Of a DNA stretch of 64,000 nucleotides, positions 55,155-63,988 are shown piece after piece. Within the stretch, counting starts at the first letter, position 1. Each line of letters starts with the position of its first letter. The position numbers and the translations under genes are program-made. The notes beneath the pieces were generated by a model, which searched no databases, was not told the origin of the DNA, and saw only the letters and a program-made list of their open reading frames with translations. The stretch comes from Paracoccaceae bacterium (lineage in GTDB: Bacteria; Pseudomonadota; Alphaproteobacteria; Rhodobacterales; Rhodobacteraceae). Where the stretch lies: the NCBI GenBank assembly GCA_018222585.1, contig JAAFAB010000001.1, forward strand, positions 594,198 to 658,197, given 5' to 3'.

Positions 55155-55814
55155 ATGCTCGAATTCGACAATGTCAGCAAGTCCTTCTGGACGGGCAGCC
55201 AGCACAAGGTGATCCTTGAGAAGGTCTCCTTCCGGGTGGAGCTTGGCCGGTCCCTGGGCATCCTGGCCCCGAACGGCACCGGCAAGACGACTCTGATCAA
55301 CATGATGGCCGGGCTGGAGAAACCGGACGAGGGCGAGATCCGGCGCAGCTGCAACGTCTCCTTCCCGCTGGGGTTCATGGGGGGCGTGGTCAAGAAGCAC
55401 TCCGCGATGGAGAACTCGCGCTATATCGCCCGCCTTTACGGGCTGGACCCCGACTATGTCGAAGCCTTCTGCCGCTGGCTTTGCGGGCTGGGGGAATATT
55501 TCGACCAGCCGCTCGGCACCTATTCCTCGGGGATGCGGGCGCGGTTCAGCTTCGCCCTGCTGCTGGCCCTGGACTTCGACATCTACCTGATCGACGAGGG
55601 GATGCCCAATTCGACCGACGTGGAGTTCAACCGCAAGGCCGGGGACATCCTGCGCGAACGGCTGGAGACGACGACGGTGATCATCGTTTCGCACCAGCCC
55701 AAGACGCTGGAGAAATTCGCCCGCGAGGCCGCCGTGCTGCGCGACGGCAAGCTGCATATGTTCGACACCTTGGAAGAAGCGAAAGAGCTCTATGACTACG
55801 AAACCCAAGGCTAG
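55155..55814 (+). CDS. kpsT: Capsular polysaccharide export ATPase, KpsT/CtrD type
   Basis: 219 residues, typical of the short polysaccharide-export ABC ATPases. Walker A is APNGTGKT (Ala for the first Gly), the signature is GTYSSGMRARFSFALLLALD, Walker B is DIYLIDEGMPNS, and the switch His is in VIIVSHQPKTLEKF. The region FPLGFMGGVVKKHSAMENSR is characteristic of KpsT/BexA. It overlaps the next gene by 23 bases. A matching membrane permease (kpsM) is not in this window. Confidence 0.9.
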   Translation: MLEFDNVSKSFWTGSQHKVILEKVSFRVELGRSLGILAPNGTGKTTLINMMAGLEKPDEGEIRRSCNVSFPLGFMGGVVKKHSAMENSRYIARLYGLDPDYVEAFCRWLCGLGEYFDQPLGTYSSGMRARFSFALLLALDFDIYLIDEGMPNSTDVEFNRKAGDILRERLETTTVIIVSHQPKTLEKFAREAAVLRDGKLHMFDTLEEAKELYDYETQG

Positions 55815-57813
55815 AAAATTCCGCATCCGGCGCAGCCCCGGCCTGGGCGATGCCTATTCCGGCGATGCGCACCTGGACGAAGGGCCCGAAGAGGCCCCGG
55901 AGCTGGCCCGGGCCTCGCAGGACGCGGCCCCGCTTCATCTGGGTGACCCGGTCGAGCCGGTGCGCCCGCGCCGTCCGGCGCCCCAGGCGATTGCCACGCC
56001 GCGCCCCGTGCCAACCGGGACCGCCCCGGATGAATCCACCCCGGCCCGTCCGCAGAGCCTGGCCGAACGCCGCGCCCTGTCACGGGCCGAAGCCGAACAC
56101 CGTTTGCAGGCCGCAGGTCCCGAGGGTGCCCATCCGACCCGCCGCCCGGTCGCGGCCCCCCAACAGGGCGCGACCGCGGCCCCGCAGGATGAGGACCCCC
56201 GGCCCCGACCCGCAGCACAACCGGCGCCCGTACGTCCGGCGGCGACAGGTCCTTCGACAGCACAGCAGCCTCCCCGACATTCCGCGCAGCCCGCGGCCAC
56301 GCCAGGCCAGCAGCTGCCCCCCGCTGCACCCGCTGGCCGCAGTGACCTCGACGCCATCCGCAAGGAGGGTCTGACCGGCCGCCAGCTGCGCATGGCCCGG
56401 CGGGTGGCGCAGAAGCACGGGTTGGCGCCAACCTCCGACTTCGACGCGGTGCGGCTGCTGCGCGACCGTGGGGTCGATCCCTTCAAACGCGCCAACATGC
56501 TGGAGGTGCGGCCCGAGAACGTGCAGAAGCCTGCCCCGGGCAACGAGGACGATAGCATGGACGGTGGCGCGGGCGGCGGCCGGGTGCAACTGCCCCAGAC
56601 CGTCCCTGCGGGTGGCACCAAGCTGCCCTCGACCGAGGTCGGTCCGCGCGGCATCGCGCCCTCGGAACGGCGCCAGCGCGAGATCATGGAGATCCAGCGC
56701 GACATCGCCCGCCGCCGGCGCCGCCGCTCGCTGCAACTGCTGGTGCGGCTGGCCTTCTTCGTCATGCTGCCGACCATGCTGGCGGGATACTACTACTACC
56801 GCGTCGCGACACCAATGTACGCCGCGACCTCGGAATTCCTGATTCTGCAGGCCGATGCCACCACCGGCTCGCCCCTCGGCGGGCTGCTCTCGGGCACCCA
56901 GTTCGCCACCAACCAGGATAGCATCGCGGTGCAGAGCTACCTGCAGTCCAAGGACGCCATGGTGCGGCTGGATGCCGACACCGGCTTCGCCGCGCATTTC
57001 TCGCAGCAAGGCATCGACCCGATCCAGCGCCTGCCCGAAGCCGCCTCGACCGAGGCGACCTACAAGATCTACAAGAAATACGTGAAGATCGGCTATGACC
57101 CCACCGAGGGCGTGATCAAAATGGAGGTCGCCGCCGCCGATCCGGCCGTCGCCGCCCAGTTCTCGACCCAGCTGATCGCCTATGCCGAGGAACGCGTCGA
57201 CGAACTGTCGCGCCGCAAGCGCGACGACGCGATGAAGTCGGCCCGCGAAAGCCTGGAGCAGGCCAAGGAAGAACGGCGCGAAGCGCAGGAACGCCTGGTC
57301 ACGCTGCAGGAAGGCACGGTGGTCGACCCGGAGGCGGTGATCGGTACGCTGCGCACGCAGATCTCGACCTACGAGCTTCAGCTGCAGGAAAAGGAGCTGC
57401 AGCTGGCGGCGCTGATGGACAACGCCCGGCCCAACCAGGCGCGGGTGGACGGCGTGCAGGCCGACATCGCCCGCCTGGACGAGTTGCTGAGCCGTCTCAA
57501 CGCCCGCATGACCGAAGCGCGCAGCGACGGCCTGTCGCTGGCCGCCGATACGGCGCAGGTGCAGATGGCGCAGGCCGACCTGGCCACCGCCGACCTGTTC
57601 CTGCAATCCGCCCTGCAGAACGAGAAGCAGACCGAGCTGGAGGCCAACCGCCAGGTGCGGTACCTGACGACCTCGGTCCGCCCCGTTGCCCCCGAGGATC
57701 CCAGCTATCCCCGCGCCTTCGAGAACACCATCCTGGTCTTCCTCGTGCTGTCGGGGGTCTACCTGATGATCTCGCTGACCGGGGCGATCCTGCGGGAACA
57801 GGTGTCCAGTTGA
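55792..57813 (+). CDS. kpsE: Capsule export inner-membrane protein, KpsE/CtrB type, with long N-terminal extension
   Basis: 673 residues. The C-terminal half (about 315-673) is a normal KpsE/CtrB-type polysaccharide co-polymerase: first transmembrane helix at about 318-338, a periplasmic domain with long coiled coils (RKRDDAMKSARESLEQAKEE, LSRLNARMTEARSDGLSLAA), and a second helix near the C-terminus. About 300 extra residues precede it: Pro/Ala/Arg-rich, disordered-looking (about 1-180), then a compact helical block (about 184-240, EGLTGRQLRMARRVAQKHGL, FKRANMLEV), then a Gly-rich spacer. The helical block may dock the export ATPase. The start overlaps kpsT by 23 bases. Confidence 0.88.
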   Translation: MTTKPKARKFRIRRSPGLGDAYSGDAHLDEGPEEAPELARASQDAAPLHLGDPVEPVRPRRPAPQAIATPRPVPTGTAPDESTPARPQSLAERRALSRAEAEHRLQAAGPEGAHPTRRPVAAPQQGATAAPQDEDPRPRPAAQPAPVRPAATGPSTAQQPPRHSAQPAATPGQQLPPAAPAGRSDLDAIRKEGLTGRQLRMARRVAQKHGLAPTSDFDAVRLLRDRGVDPFKRANMLEVRPENVQKPAPGNEDDSMDGGAGGGRVQLPQTVPAGGTKLPSTEVGPRGIAPSERRQREIMEIQRDIARRRRRRSLQLLVRLAFFVMLPTMLAGYYYYRVATPMYAATSEFLILQADATTGSPLGGLLSGTQFATNQDSIAVQSYLQSKDAMVRLDADTGFAAHFSQQGIDPIQRLPEAASTEATYKIYKKYVKIGYDPTEGVIKMEVAAADPAVAAQFSTQLIAYAEERVDELSRRKRDDAMKSARESLEQAKEERREAQERLVTLQEGTVVDPEAVIGTLRTQISTYELQLQEKELQLAALMDNARPNQARVDGVQADIARLDELLSRLNARMTEARSDGLSLAADTAQVQMAQADLATADLFLQSALQNEKQTELEANRQVRYLTTSVRPVAPEDPSYPRAFENTILVFLVLSGVYLMISLTGAILREQVSS

Positions 57814-57817
57814 GATG

Positions 57818-57911
57818 CCGGCTCAGGCCGGGACATGAGCGCTGGCAGAAGGCCCCGGCTCACGCCGGGATATGAGGTCCGGTAAAGGAAAAGGCCCCGG
57901 CTCACGCCGGG
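57818..57911. repeat. Three similar hairpins between converging genes
   Basis: Three related hairpins follow each other: CCGGC-TCAG-GCCGG (57818-57831), CCCGGC-TCAC-GCCGGG (57854-57869) and CCCGGC-TCAC-GCCGGG (57896-57911). The last contains the stop codon of the methyltransferase gene on the minus strand. The copies share GGCCCCGGCTCACGCCGGGA and are spaced about 36 and 42 bases. Likely a bidirectional termination array. Confidence 0.7.
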
Positions 57912-58852
57912 ACCTGGGCCTCTCCGTTCAGGTCCCTGGCCGGGGCGGCCCGGTCCAGGGTCGCCACGACGCAGAAAGCCGGCACGTCCTGCCCCCGGTC
58001 CTTGCGCAGTACGCAGTCCGTCATGGTGATTGCCTGGAACCCGGCGTGGCCAAGCACCTCGGCGACATAGGCGGGCGCATGGGCAAAGCGCCGGCTGCGG
58101 CGCAGCTCGACCGAGCGGAGGCCCGCCTCCATGGTGAAGGCCAGCCGCCCCCCGGGCAGCAGGGCCCCGGCACACCAGCCGATGATCCGCTCCAGCGCCC
58201 CGATGTAGTTGAAGACATCCGCCGCCGCGATCAGGTCATAGCCCGGCGCAACGGGGGCGAGTTGCCCCAGGTCCTGCTTCTGCAGCAGATCATACAGGCC
58301 CTTGGCACGCGCCTCGCCCAGCATTCCCGCCGAGATGTCGTAGCCGCCCAGCCAGTCGCAGACCGGCCGCAGTTCCTGTCCCATCAACCCGGTGCCGCAG
58401 CCCAGGTCCAGCGCCCGCCGCGCCCGTAGCAGGCCCGTCTCGCGCAGGGCCGCAGCCAGCAGTTGCGGCCCCCGGTAGGACAGTTGCCCGACCAGGGAGG
58501 TCTCGAAGCGCGGCGCATATTGATCAAAGAGCAGCTCGACAAACGCTGCCGGCATCATCTCGGCCACCGGCACCTGCCGCTGCAGGTCCAGCTTGAGCCC
58601 GGCGCCGAAAGGGTCGCCGGGGTCCAGCGCAACCGCGCGCCGCCAGGCCGTCGCGGCCTCCTCGGGCGCGTTCGCCTGCTCATGATACTCGCCCAGGCGG
58701 AACCAGCCGGCAGCCCAGTCGGGGGTGATCTCCAGGGCAGAGGCAAGGACTTCGATGGCCGCGGCAATGTCGCCCGTGTCGGCCATGGTGGCCGCATAGC
58801 AGGCCCGGCGATCCGCCAGCGGATTGCCCGATGTGAATGGCTTTGCAACCAT
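57902..58852 (-). CDS. TPR-containing SAM-dependent methyltransferase
   Basis: 316 residues. The N-terminal third has two TPR-like helical repeats (AAAIEVLASALEITPDWAAG and APEEAATAWRRAVALDPGDP). A class I methyltransferase domain follows with the SAM-binding ALDLGCGTGLMGQELRPVCD, then GYDISAGMLGEARAK and AADVFNYIGALERIIGWCAG. The pattern resembles small-molecule or quinone-type methyltransferases of alphaproteobacteria with a TPR cap. Substrate unknown. Single gene, convergent with kpsE. Confidence 0.85.
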   Translation of the reverse strand: MVAKPFTSGNPLADRRACYAATMADTGDIAAAIEVLASALEITPDWAAGWFRLGEYHEQANAPEEAATAWRRAVALDPGDPFGAGLKLDLQRQVPVAEMMPAAFVELLFDQYAPRFETSLVGQLSYRGPQLLAAALRETGLLRARRALDLGCGTGLMGQELRPVCDWLGGYDISAGMLGEARAKGLYDLLQKQDLGQLAPVAPGYDLIAAADVFNYIGALERIIGWCAGALLPGGRLAFTMEAGLRSVELRRSRRFAHAPAYVAEVLGHAGFQAITMTDCVLRKDRGQDVPAFCVVATLDRAAPARDLNGEAQVPA

Positions 58853-59040
58853 GTGTCGTACTTTCGGTGAGCCCGCTTGATCAGAAATCCGCAGCGCGGG
58901 ACGTCACTGCGCCTGAGCTGCGCAGCGCTCTGCCGCTAGGCCCGGCGCGGAAAACTGTCAAGATGGTTCGCGACAGGCCCCCGGCCCTGCCAACACGAAG
59001 ACCACCCTCCGCGGCCATCACGCCCGCGTCCTGCCCATTC

Positions 59041-59190
59041 TGAGGCTGGAAATACTCCGGGGGTGCGGGGGCGGAGCCCCCGCCTCCTTTTACCTGTCGC
59101 CTCCGGCCACGGGGGGACAGAGCCCCCGCCCCATTCTACCTGTCACCTCCGGCGACGGGGGGCGGAGCCCCCGCCTCCCTCTACGTCTCA
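59041..59190. repeat. Short dispersed repeat fragment plus tandem G/C repeat
   Basis: The 363-base gap 58853-59215 holds TGAGGCTGGAAATACTCCGG (59041-59060, a diverged core of the dispersed family), followed by three tandem units of about 45 bases starting at 59067, 59111 and 59157. Each starts with GGGGGCGGAGCCCCCGCC-like palindromic sequence and continues with CTTTTACCTGTCGCCTCCGG-like sequence. The rest of the gap shows no gene. Confidence 0.7.
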
Positions 59191-59215
59191 GAGCGACGTT
59201 GCGACCGAAAGCGAC

Positions 59216-61240
59216 CTACTCGGCCGCCAGACCGCGCCCCTTCAGCAGCGCTTCCGGTCCGGGCATCCGACCGCGGAAGCGGGTGTAAAGTTCATCCGCC
59301 TCGACCGAGCCGCCCTTGGACAGGATGTTCTCTTCCAGCGATTTCGCCATGGCCGGATCGAAGGCGCCGCCCGCTTCCTCGAAGGCTTCGAAGGCGTCGG
59401 CATCCATGACCTCGGACCACATGTAGCTGTAGTAGCCGGAGGAATAGCCATCGCCCGAGAAGACATGCGCGAACTGCGGCGTGGCGTGGCGCATCACGAT
59501 GGCCTGCGGCATCCCGAGGGCGTCCAGCACCTCCTGCTGCTTCTGCATCGGATCGGCGGGCGCCGCGCCATCGTGGAACTCAAGATCCACCAGCGCCGAG
59601 GCGATATATTCGACCGTGGCAAAGCCCATGTCGAAGGTGGCGGCGCCCAGCACCTTGTCCAGCATCTCCTGCGGCATGGCCTCACCGGTCTCGACATGGG
59701 TGGCGAAGCTCTGCAGCACCTCCGGCACCTCCAGCCAGTGCTCGTAGAGTTGGCTCGGCAGCTCGACGAAATCGCGGCTGACCGAGGTACCCGAGACCCG
59801 CTCGTAGGTCACGTCCGACAGCATCTGGTGCAGCGCATGGCCGAACTCGTGGAACAGGGTGCGCGCATCATCGTAGGACAGCAGCGCCGCCTCGCCCCTG
59901 GCGGGCTTGGTGAAGTTGCAGACATTGACCACGATCGGCGCCTGTTCGCGCGGCAGTTTCGCCTGGGCCCGGATCGCCGAGCACCATGCGCCGGAACGCT
60001 TGGAAGCGCGGGCGAAGTAATCCCCGATGAACAGCGCAACGTGCTCACCTTTCCGCGTCACCTCGAAGTGGCGGCAATCGGGGTGGTATCCGGGCAGCGT
60101 GACCTCGGAAAATTCCAGCCCGAACAGCCGGTTGGCACAATCGAACGCCGCCTCGATCATCCGGTCGAGCTGCAGGTAGGGCTTCAGAGCGGTCTCGTCG
60201 ATGTCGTGCAGGGCCTTGCGGCGCTTCTCGGCGTAGTAGCGCCAGTCCCAGGGCTGGAAGGGCAGCGCCTCGCCATCTGCCTGCAACATCGCTTCCATCT
60301 CGGCCTGGTCCGACAGGGCGGCCGCGCGGGCCGGTTGCCAGACCTGCATCAGCAGATCGCGCACCCGGGCGGGGGTGCCGGCCATCTCGGTCTCCAGCTT
60401 GAACTCGGCGAAATTGCCATAGCCCAGCAGGGCCGCGCGCTCCTCGCGCAGCTTCAGGATCTCAGCGACGATGGCGCGGTTGTCGGTCTCTCCACCATTG
60501 GCTCCGCGCGCGGTCCAGGCCTCGAAGGCCCTCTGGCGCAGGGCGCGGTCGGGCGAGAACTGCAGGAAGGGCACGATCAGCGAGCGGGACAGCGTGACCA
60601 CCGGACCAGGCAGATCGCGCTCTTCCCCGGCGGCACGGGCGCCACTGGCGAGGAACCCGGGCAGCGGCGCCAGGTCGGCCTCGGAGAGCTGCATGGTCCA
60701 GCTGCGCTCATCCGCCAGCAGGTTCTGGGTGAAGGCGGTGCCCAGTTCGGCCAGCCGCCCCATGATCTCTTTCATCCGCTTCGCCTTGTCGCCGGTCAGC
60801 GCGGCGCCGGCGCGCACGAAGCTGCGGTGGACGAGGTAGAGAAGCCGCGCCTGATCGGCATCGAGGCCCAGCTCGTCGCGGCTCTCCCAGAGCATGGCGA
60901 TACGGGCGAAGAGGTCGCGGTTGGCGTGGATATCCGAGAAATGCGCCGCCAGCTTGGGCGAGAATTGCCGTTGCAGCGCCTCGCGCGCAGGCGTGCTGTC
61001 GGCACCGGCGAGGGCAAAGAAGGGTGCCAGCACCTTTTCCAGCCCCTCGCCCGAGGCCTCGAGCGCCAGGATCGTGTTGTCGAAGCTGGGCGCATCGGCA
61101 TTGTCGGCGATATCGGCGATCTCGACCTCGTGGGCGGCCAGCGCCGCGTCCAGCGCCGGGGCGAAATCCTCGTCCGAGATCTTGTCGAAGGGCGGCAGGC
61201 CGAAGGGCGTGTCCCAGGTCGTCAGCAGCGGGTTGGTCAT
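59216..61240 (-). CDS. M3 family zinc oligopeptidase (OpdA/Dcp type)
   Basis: 674 residues, the normal length of M3 metallopeptidases that degrade short peptides in the cytoplasm. The zinc motif is HEFGHALH with His464, Glu465 and His468. A later Glu for the third ligand lies in the following helix. N-terminal features (PPFDKISDEDFAPALDAALA) and ARTLFHEFGHALHQMLSDVT agree with oligopeptidase A or dipeptidyl carboxypeptidase, which cannot be told apart here. Coupled to the next gene by a 4-base overlap. Confidence 0.93.
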   Translation of the reverse strand: MTNPLLTTWDTPFGLPPFDKISDEDFAPALDAALAAHEVEIADIADNADAPSFDNTILALEASGEGLEKVLAPFFALAGADSTPAREALQRQFSPKLAAHFSDIHANRDLFARIAMLWESRDELGLDADQARLLYLVHRSFVRAGAALTGDKAKRMKEIMGRLAELGTAFTQNLLADERSWTMQLSEADLAPLPGFLASGARAAGEERDLPGPVVTLSRSLIVPFLQFSPDRALRQRAFEAWTARGANGGETDNRAIVAEILKLREERAALLGYGNFAEFKLETEMAGTPARVRDLLMQVWQPARAAALSDQAEMEAMLQADGEALPFQPWDWRYYAEKRRKALHDIDETALKPYLQLDRMIEAAFDCANRLFGLEFSEVTLPGYHPDCRHFEVTRKGEHVALFIGDYFARASKRSGAWCSAIRAQAKLPREQAPIVVNVCNFTKPARGEAALLSYDDARTLFHEFGHALHQMLSDVTYERVSGTSVSRDFVELPSQLYEHWLEVPEVLQSFATHVETGEAMPQEMLDKVLGAATFDMGFATVEYIASALVDLEFHDGAAPADPMQKQQEVLDALGMPQAIVMRHATPQFAHVFSGDGYSSGYYSYMWSEVMDADAFEAFEEAGGAFDPAMAKSLEENILSKGGSVEADELYTRFRGRMPGPEALLKGRGLAAE

Positions 61241-62286
61241 TGTGTCACCTTTTCAGTTGCGCCGCAGACGGGGCAGCCGGGCCGCCGTTTCAGCGCGATT
61301 TTCCGCGTTTCGCCCCAGAGGGCGTCGTAAATCATCATCTCGCCGCGCAGGGCCGCACCCGCGCCGGTGATCAGCTTCACCGTCTCGGCGGCCATCATCG
61401 CGCCGACCACCCCGGGCAGCGGCGCCACCACCCCCGCCTCGGCGCAGGAGGGCGCCAGACCCTCGGCCGGGGCCTCGGGGAAGATGCAGGCATAGCACGG
61501 GGTCCCTGACGCGGGATGAAAGACCGAAAGCTGGCCCTCCCACTGCGACAGCGCCCCCGAGACCAGGGGCTTGCCCGCCGCCACGGCGGTGCGGTTCGAC
61601 AGGTAGCGGGTGTCGAAATTGTCCGATCCATCGAGGATCAGGTCGTACTCGGCCAGCAGCTCGTCCGCGATGGTGTCGTCGAAACGACGCTTGTAGGGGC
61701 GGATCTCGACGTGGGGGTTCAGCGCCTTCAGATGGCGGGCGGCGGAAAGGACCTTGGCATCGCCCACGTCCGCGTCGCCATGCACCACCTGCCGCTGCAG
61801 GTTGGAAACCGACACCTCGTCATCATCGACAACACCGATGCGCCCCACCCCGGCAGCCGCCAGGTAGAGCAGCGCGGGCGCGCCAAGCCCCCCGGCGCCG
61901 ATGACCAGCACCCGGGCTTCCTTCAGCTTCTTCTGCCCCGGTCCGCCGAGTTCGCGCAGCACGATATGACGGGCGTAGCGTTCCAACTCGGCGTCGGAGA
62001 ACAGCGGTCGCGGGCCGTCGGGGGCGGGCTCTTCCCGGACACGGGATTTCAACAGCGCCAGCCCGCGCATGTAGCCCAGCACCAACAGCACCACGCCCCC
62101 CAGGATCAGCCAGGCCGAAAGCGGACCCCAGGCCGTCGCCAGCACATGCTCCGGTGGCAGCAGCGCCAGCGCGCCGGTGACCAGCGCCCAGAGCGCCACC
62201 AGCACCACGCCGCGTCTGCGCCGCGAGACCTCCAGCCAGCCGCCCGCCAACCAGATCAGCAGAGCTAGAAACAGCAACCACCCCAC
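61237..62286 (-). CDS. moeB: MoeB/ThiF-type E1-like adenylyltransferase with membrane anchor
   Basis: 349 residues. The C-terminal 250 residues are a complete MoeB/ThiF domain: VLVIGAGGLGAPALLYLAAA (nucleotide loop), VSVSNLQRQVVHGDADVGDA, the catalytic-Asp region LILDGSDNFDTRYLSNR, and two zinc Cys pairs (PCYACIFP and GCPVCG). Unusually, about 95 residues precede it with three transmembrane helices (MGWLLFLALLIWLAGGWLEV; about 24-43; about 55-72), suggesting membrane attachment. It probably adenylates MoaD or ThiS-like proteins for molybdopterin or thiamine synthesis. Between dut (2-base gap) and the peptidase gene. Confidence 0.88.
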   Translation of the reverse strand: MGWLLFLALLIWLAGGWLEVSRRRRGVVLVALWALVTGALALLPPEHVLATAWGPLSAWLILGGVVLLVLGYMRGLALLKSRVREEPAPDGPRPLFSDAELERYARHIVLRELGGPGQKKLKEARVLVIGAGGLGAPALLYLAAAGVGRIGVVDDDEVSVSNLQRQVVHGDADVGDAKVLSAARHLKALNPHVEIRPYKRRFDDTIADELLAEYDLILDGSDNFDTRYLSNRTAVAAGKPLVSGALSQWEGQLSVFHPASGTPCYACIFPEAPAEGLAPSCAEAGVVAPLPGVVGAMMAAETVKLITGAGAALRGEMMIYDALWGETRKIALKRRPGCPVCGATEKVTQ

Positions 62287-62288
62287 GC

Positions 62289-62750
62289 TCAGCCCCTCCC
62301 GGTGGAGCCGAAGCCGCCCCCTCCGCGCGCGGTCTCGTCCAGCTCCTCGACAAGGTCAAAGCGCGCCTGGAGCACCGGCGCCACCAGCATCTGCGCGATG
62401 CGCTCTCCGTGAGAGATCACGAAGGTCTCGGCACCCGCGTTGAGCAGGATCACCCCGAGGGGGCCGCGATAGTCGCTGTCGATGGTGCCGGGGCTGTTCG
62501 GCAGGGTGATCCCATGCTTCAGCGCCAGGCCGGAACGCGGCCGCAGCTGCACCTCGTAGCCCGCAGGGATCGCCAGCCTGAGGCCCGTGGGCACCAGCGC
62601 GCGGTCACCGGGTTCAAGCGCGATCTCGCCCCGGTCGGGCAGGTTGGCGCGCAGGTCGGCGCCTGCCGCGCCCTCGGTCTCGTAGCGCGGCAGGCCAAGG
62701 GAGGTATCCGCGCCCTCGTCCCACATGATCCGGATTGCCAGTGTTTGCAT
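62289..62750 (-). CDS. dut: dUTP diphosphatase
   Basis: 153-residue trimeric dUTPase that keeps uracil out of DNA and provides dUMP. All five family motifs are present: [57 protein letters not shown] and the C-terminal P-loop-like [11 protein letters not shown]. The start at 62750 is the first ATG compatible with the normal length. Lies 35 bases downstream of coaBC, the common dut-coaBC neighbourhood. Confidence 0.96.
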   Translation of the reverse strand: MQTLAIRIMWDEGADTSLGLPRYETEGAAGADLRANLPDRGEIALEPGDRALVPTGLRLAIPAGYEVQLRPRSGLALKHGITLPNSPGTIDSDYRGPLGVILLNAGAETFVISHGERIAQMLVAPVLQARFDLVEELDETARGGGGFGSTGRG

Positions 62751-62785
62751 CTTCAACCTGTTCTGAATAAACGATTTCGGACGGC

Positions 62786-63988
62786 TCAGCCCGCCAGTGC
62801 CTCGGCGATCTTCGCGGCCAGCCTGCGGGCCACGTCGTCCTTGCCCATGCGCGGCCATTCCTCGGCGCCCGCGTCCGAGATCAGCACCACCGCGTTCTCG
62901 GTCCCGCCCATGATGCCGGTCGCAGGGCTGACGTCATTGGCCAGGATCCAGTCACAGCCCTTGCGGGCGCGCTTGGCGGTGGCATGGGCCAGCACATCGT
63001 CGGTCTCGGCGGCAAAACCCACCACGAGGCCGGGGCGGCCCTCGGTCAGCTGCGAGACCCCGGCAAGGATGTCGGGGTTCTCGGCGAACTCCAGCACCGG
63101 CAGGGCACGCCCGGGCTGCTTCTTGATCTTCGAGCCGCTTTCCGAGGCGACCCGCCAGTCGGCCACGGCGGCGGCAAACACGGCGGCATCGGCGGGCAGC
63201 GCGGCAGCGACCGCCTGCTGCATTTCGCGCGCGGTCTGCACCTTCACCACCTCGACGCCCTCGGGCGGAGGCACATCGGCCGGCCCGGTGACAAAGACCA
63301 CCTCGGCGCCAAGGGCCGCAAGCGCGCGGGCAATCGCCGTGCCCTGCGCCCCGGACGACCGGTTGGCGATGTAGCGCACCGGGTCGATGGGTTCATGCGT
63401 GGGGCCAGAGGTCACCACGATGCGGCGGCCAGACAGCGGGCCCGAGGCCAGCGCGGCGCGCACCGCATCGACGATGGCAAAGGGTTCGGACATGCGCCCG
63501 GGGCCGTATTCGCCACAGGCCATGTCGCCCTCGTCAGGGCCGACGATCGACACGCCATCACCTTTCAGCACCGCCAAGTTGCGCTGCGTCGCGGGATGAT
63601 CCCACATCCGCACGTTCATCGCCGGCGCGATCAGCACCGGCGTGTCGGTTGCCAGCAGCAGGGTCGAGGCCAGGTCGTCGGCCAGCCCCTGCGCCATCTT
63701 GGCCATCAGGTTGGCCGTGGCCGGGGCGACGACGATCAGGTCGGCGGAGCGGGACAGCTCGATGTGGCCCATCTCGGCCTCGTCGGTCAGGTCGAAAAGC
63801 TCTCGGTAGACCTTTTCCCCGGCCAGCGCCGAAAGGGTCAGGGGAGTGACGAACTCAGCCGCGGCGGCGGTCATCACCGGGGTCACGGCGGCGCCCTCGG
63901 CGCGCAGCAGCCGGATCAGCGCCGGGGTCTTGAAGGCGGCGATCCCGCCCGAGATGATCAGAAGAATGCGCTTGCCTGCCAGCATCAT
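62786..63988 (-). CDS. coaBC: Bifunctional phosphopantothenoylcysteine decarboxylase/synthetase CoaBC
   Basis: 400-residue coenzyme A biosynthesis enzyme. The N-terminal flavin-binding CoaC half has His75 ([12 protein letters not shown]), Asn125 (PAMNVRMW) and Cys158 ([11 protein letters not shown]), the same numbers as the E. coli enzyme. The CoaB half follows ([24 protein letters not shown] with the nucleotide-binding residues, KIKK and ILANDV). ATG codons at 63988 and 63985 are both possible starts. The last feature in the window, 12 bases from its edge. Confidence 0.96.
   Translation of the reverse strand: MMLAGKRILLIISGGIAAFKTPALIRLLRAEGAAVTPVMTAAAAEFVTPLTLSALAGEKVYRELFDLTDEAEMGHIELSRSADLIVVAPATANLMAKMAQGLADDLASTLLLATDTPVLIAPAMNVRMWDHPATQRNLAVLKGDGVSIVGPDEGDMACGEYGPGRMSEPFAIVDAVRAALASGPLSGRRIVVTSGPTHEPIDPVRYIANRSSGAQGTAIARALAALGAEVVFVTGPADVPPPEGVEVVKVQTAREMQQAVAAALPADAAVFAAAVADWRVASESGSKIKKQPGRALPVLEFAENPDILAGVSQLTEGRPGLVVGFAAETDDVLAHATAKRARKGCDWILANDVSPATGIMGGTENAVVLISDAGAEEWPRMGKDDVARRLAAKIAEALAG

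Noticed and set aside
59063-61330. 755-codon open frame on the plus strand
   Set aside because: Antisense to the M3 peptidase with its HEFGH zinc site. Its His/Gly/Asp/Gln-rich translation is typical of a shadow frame.
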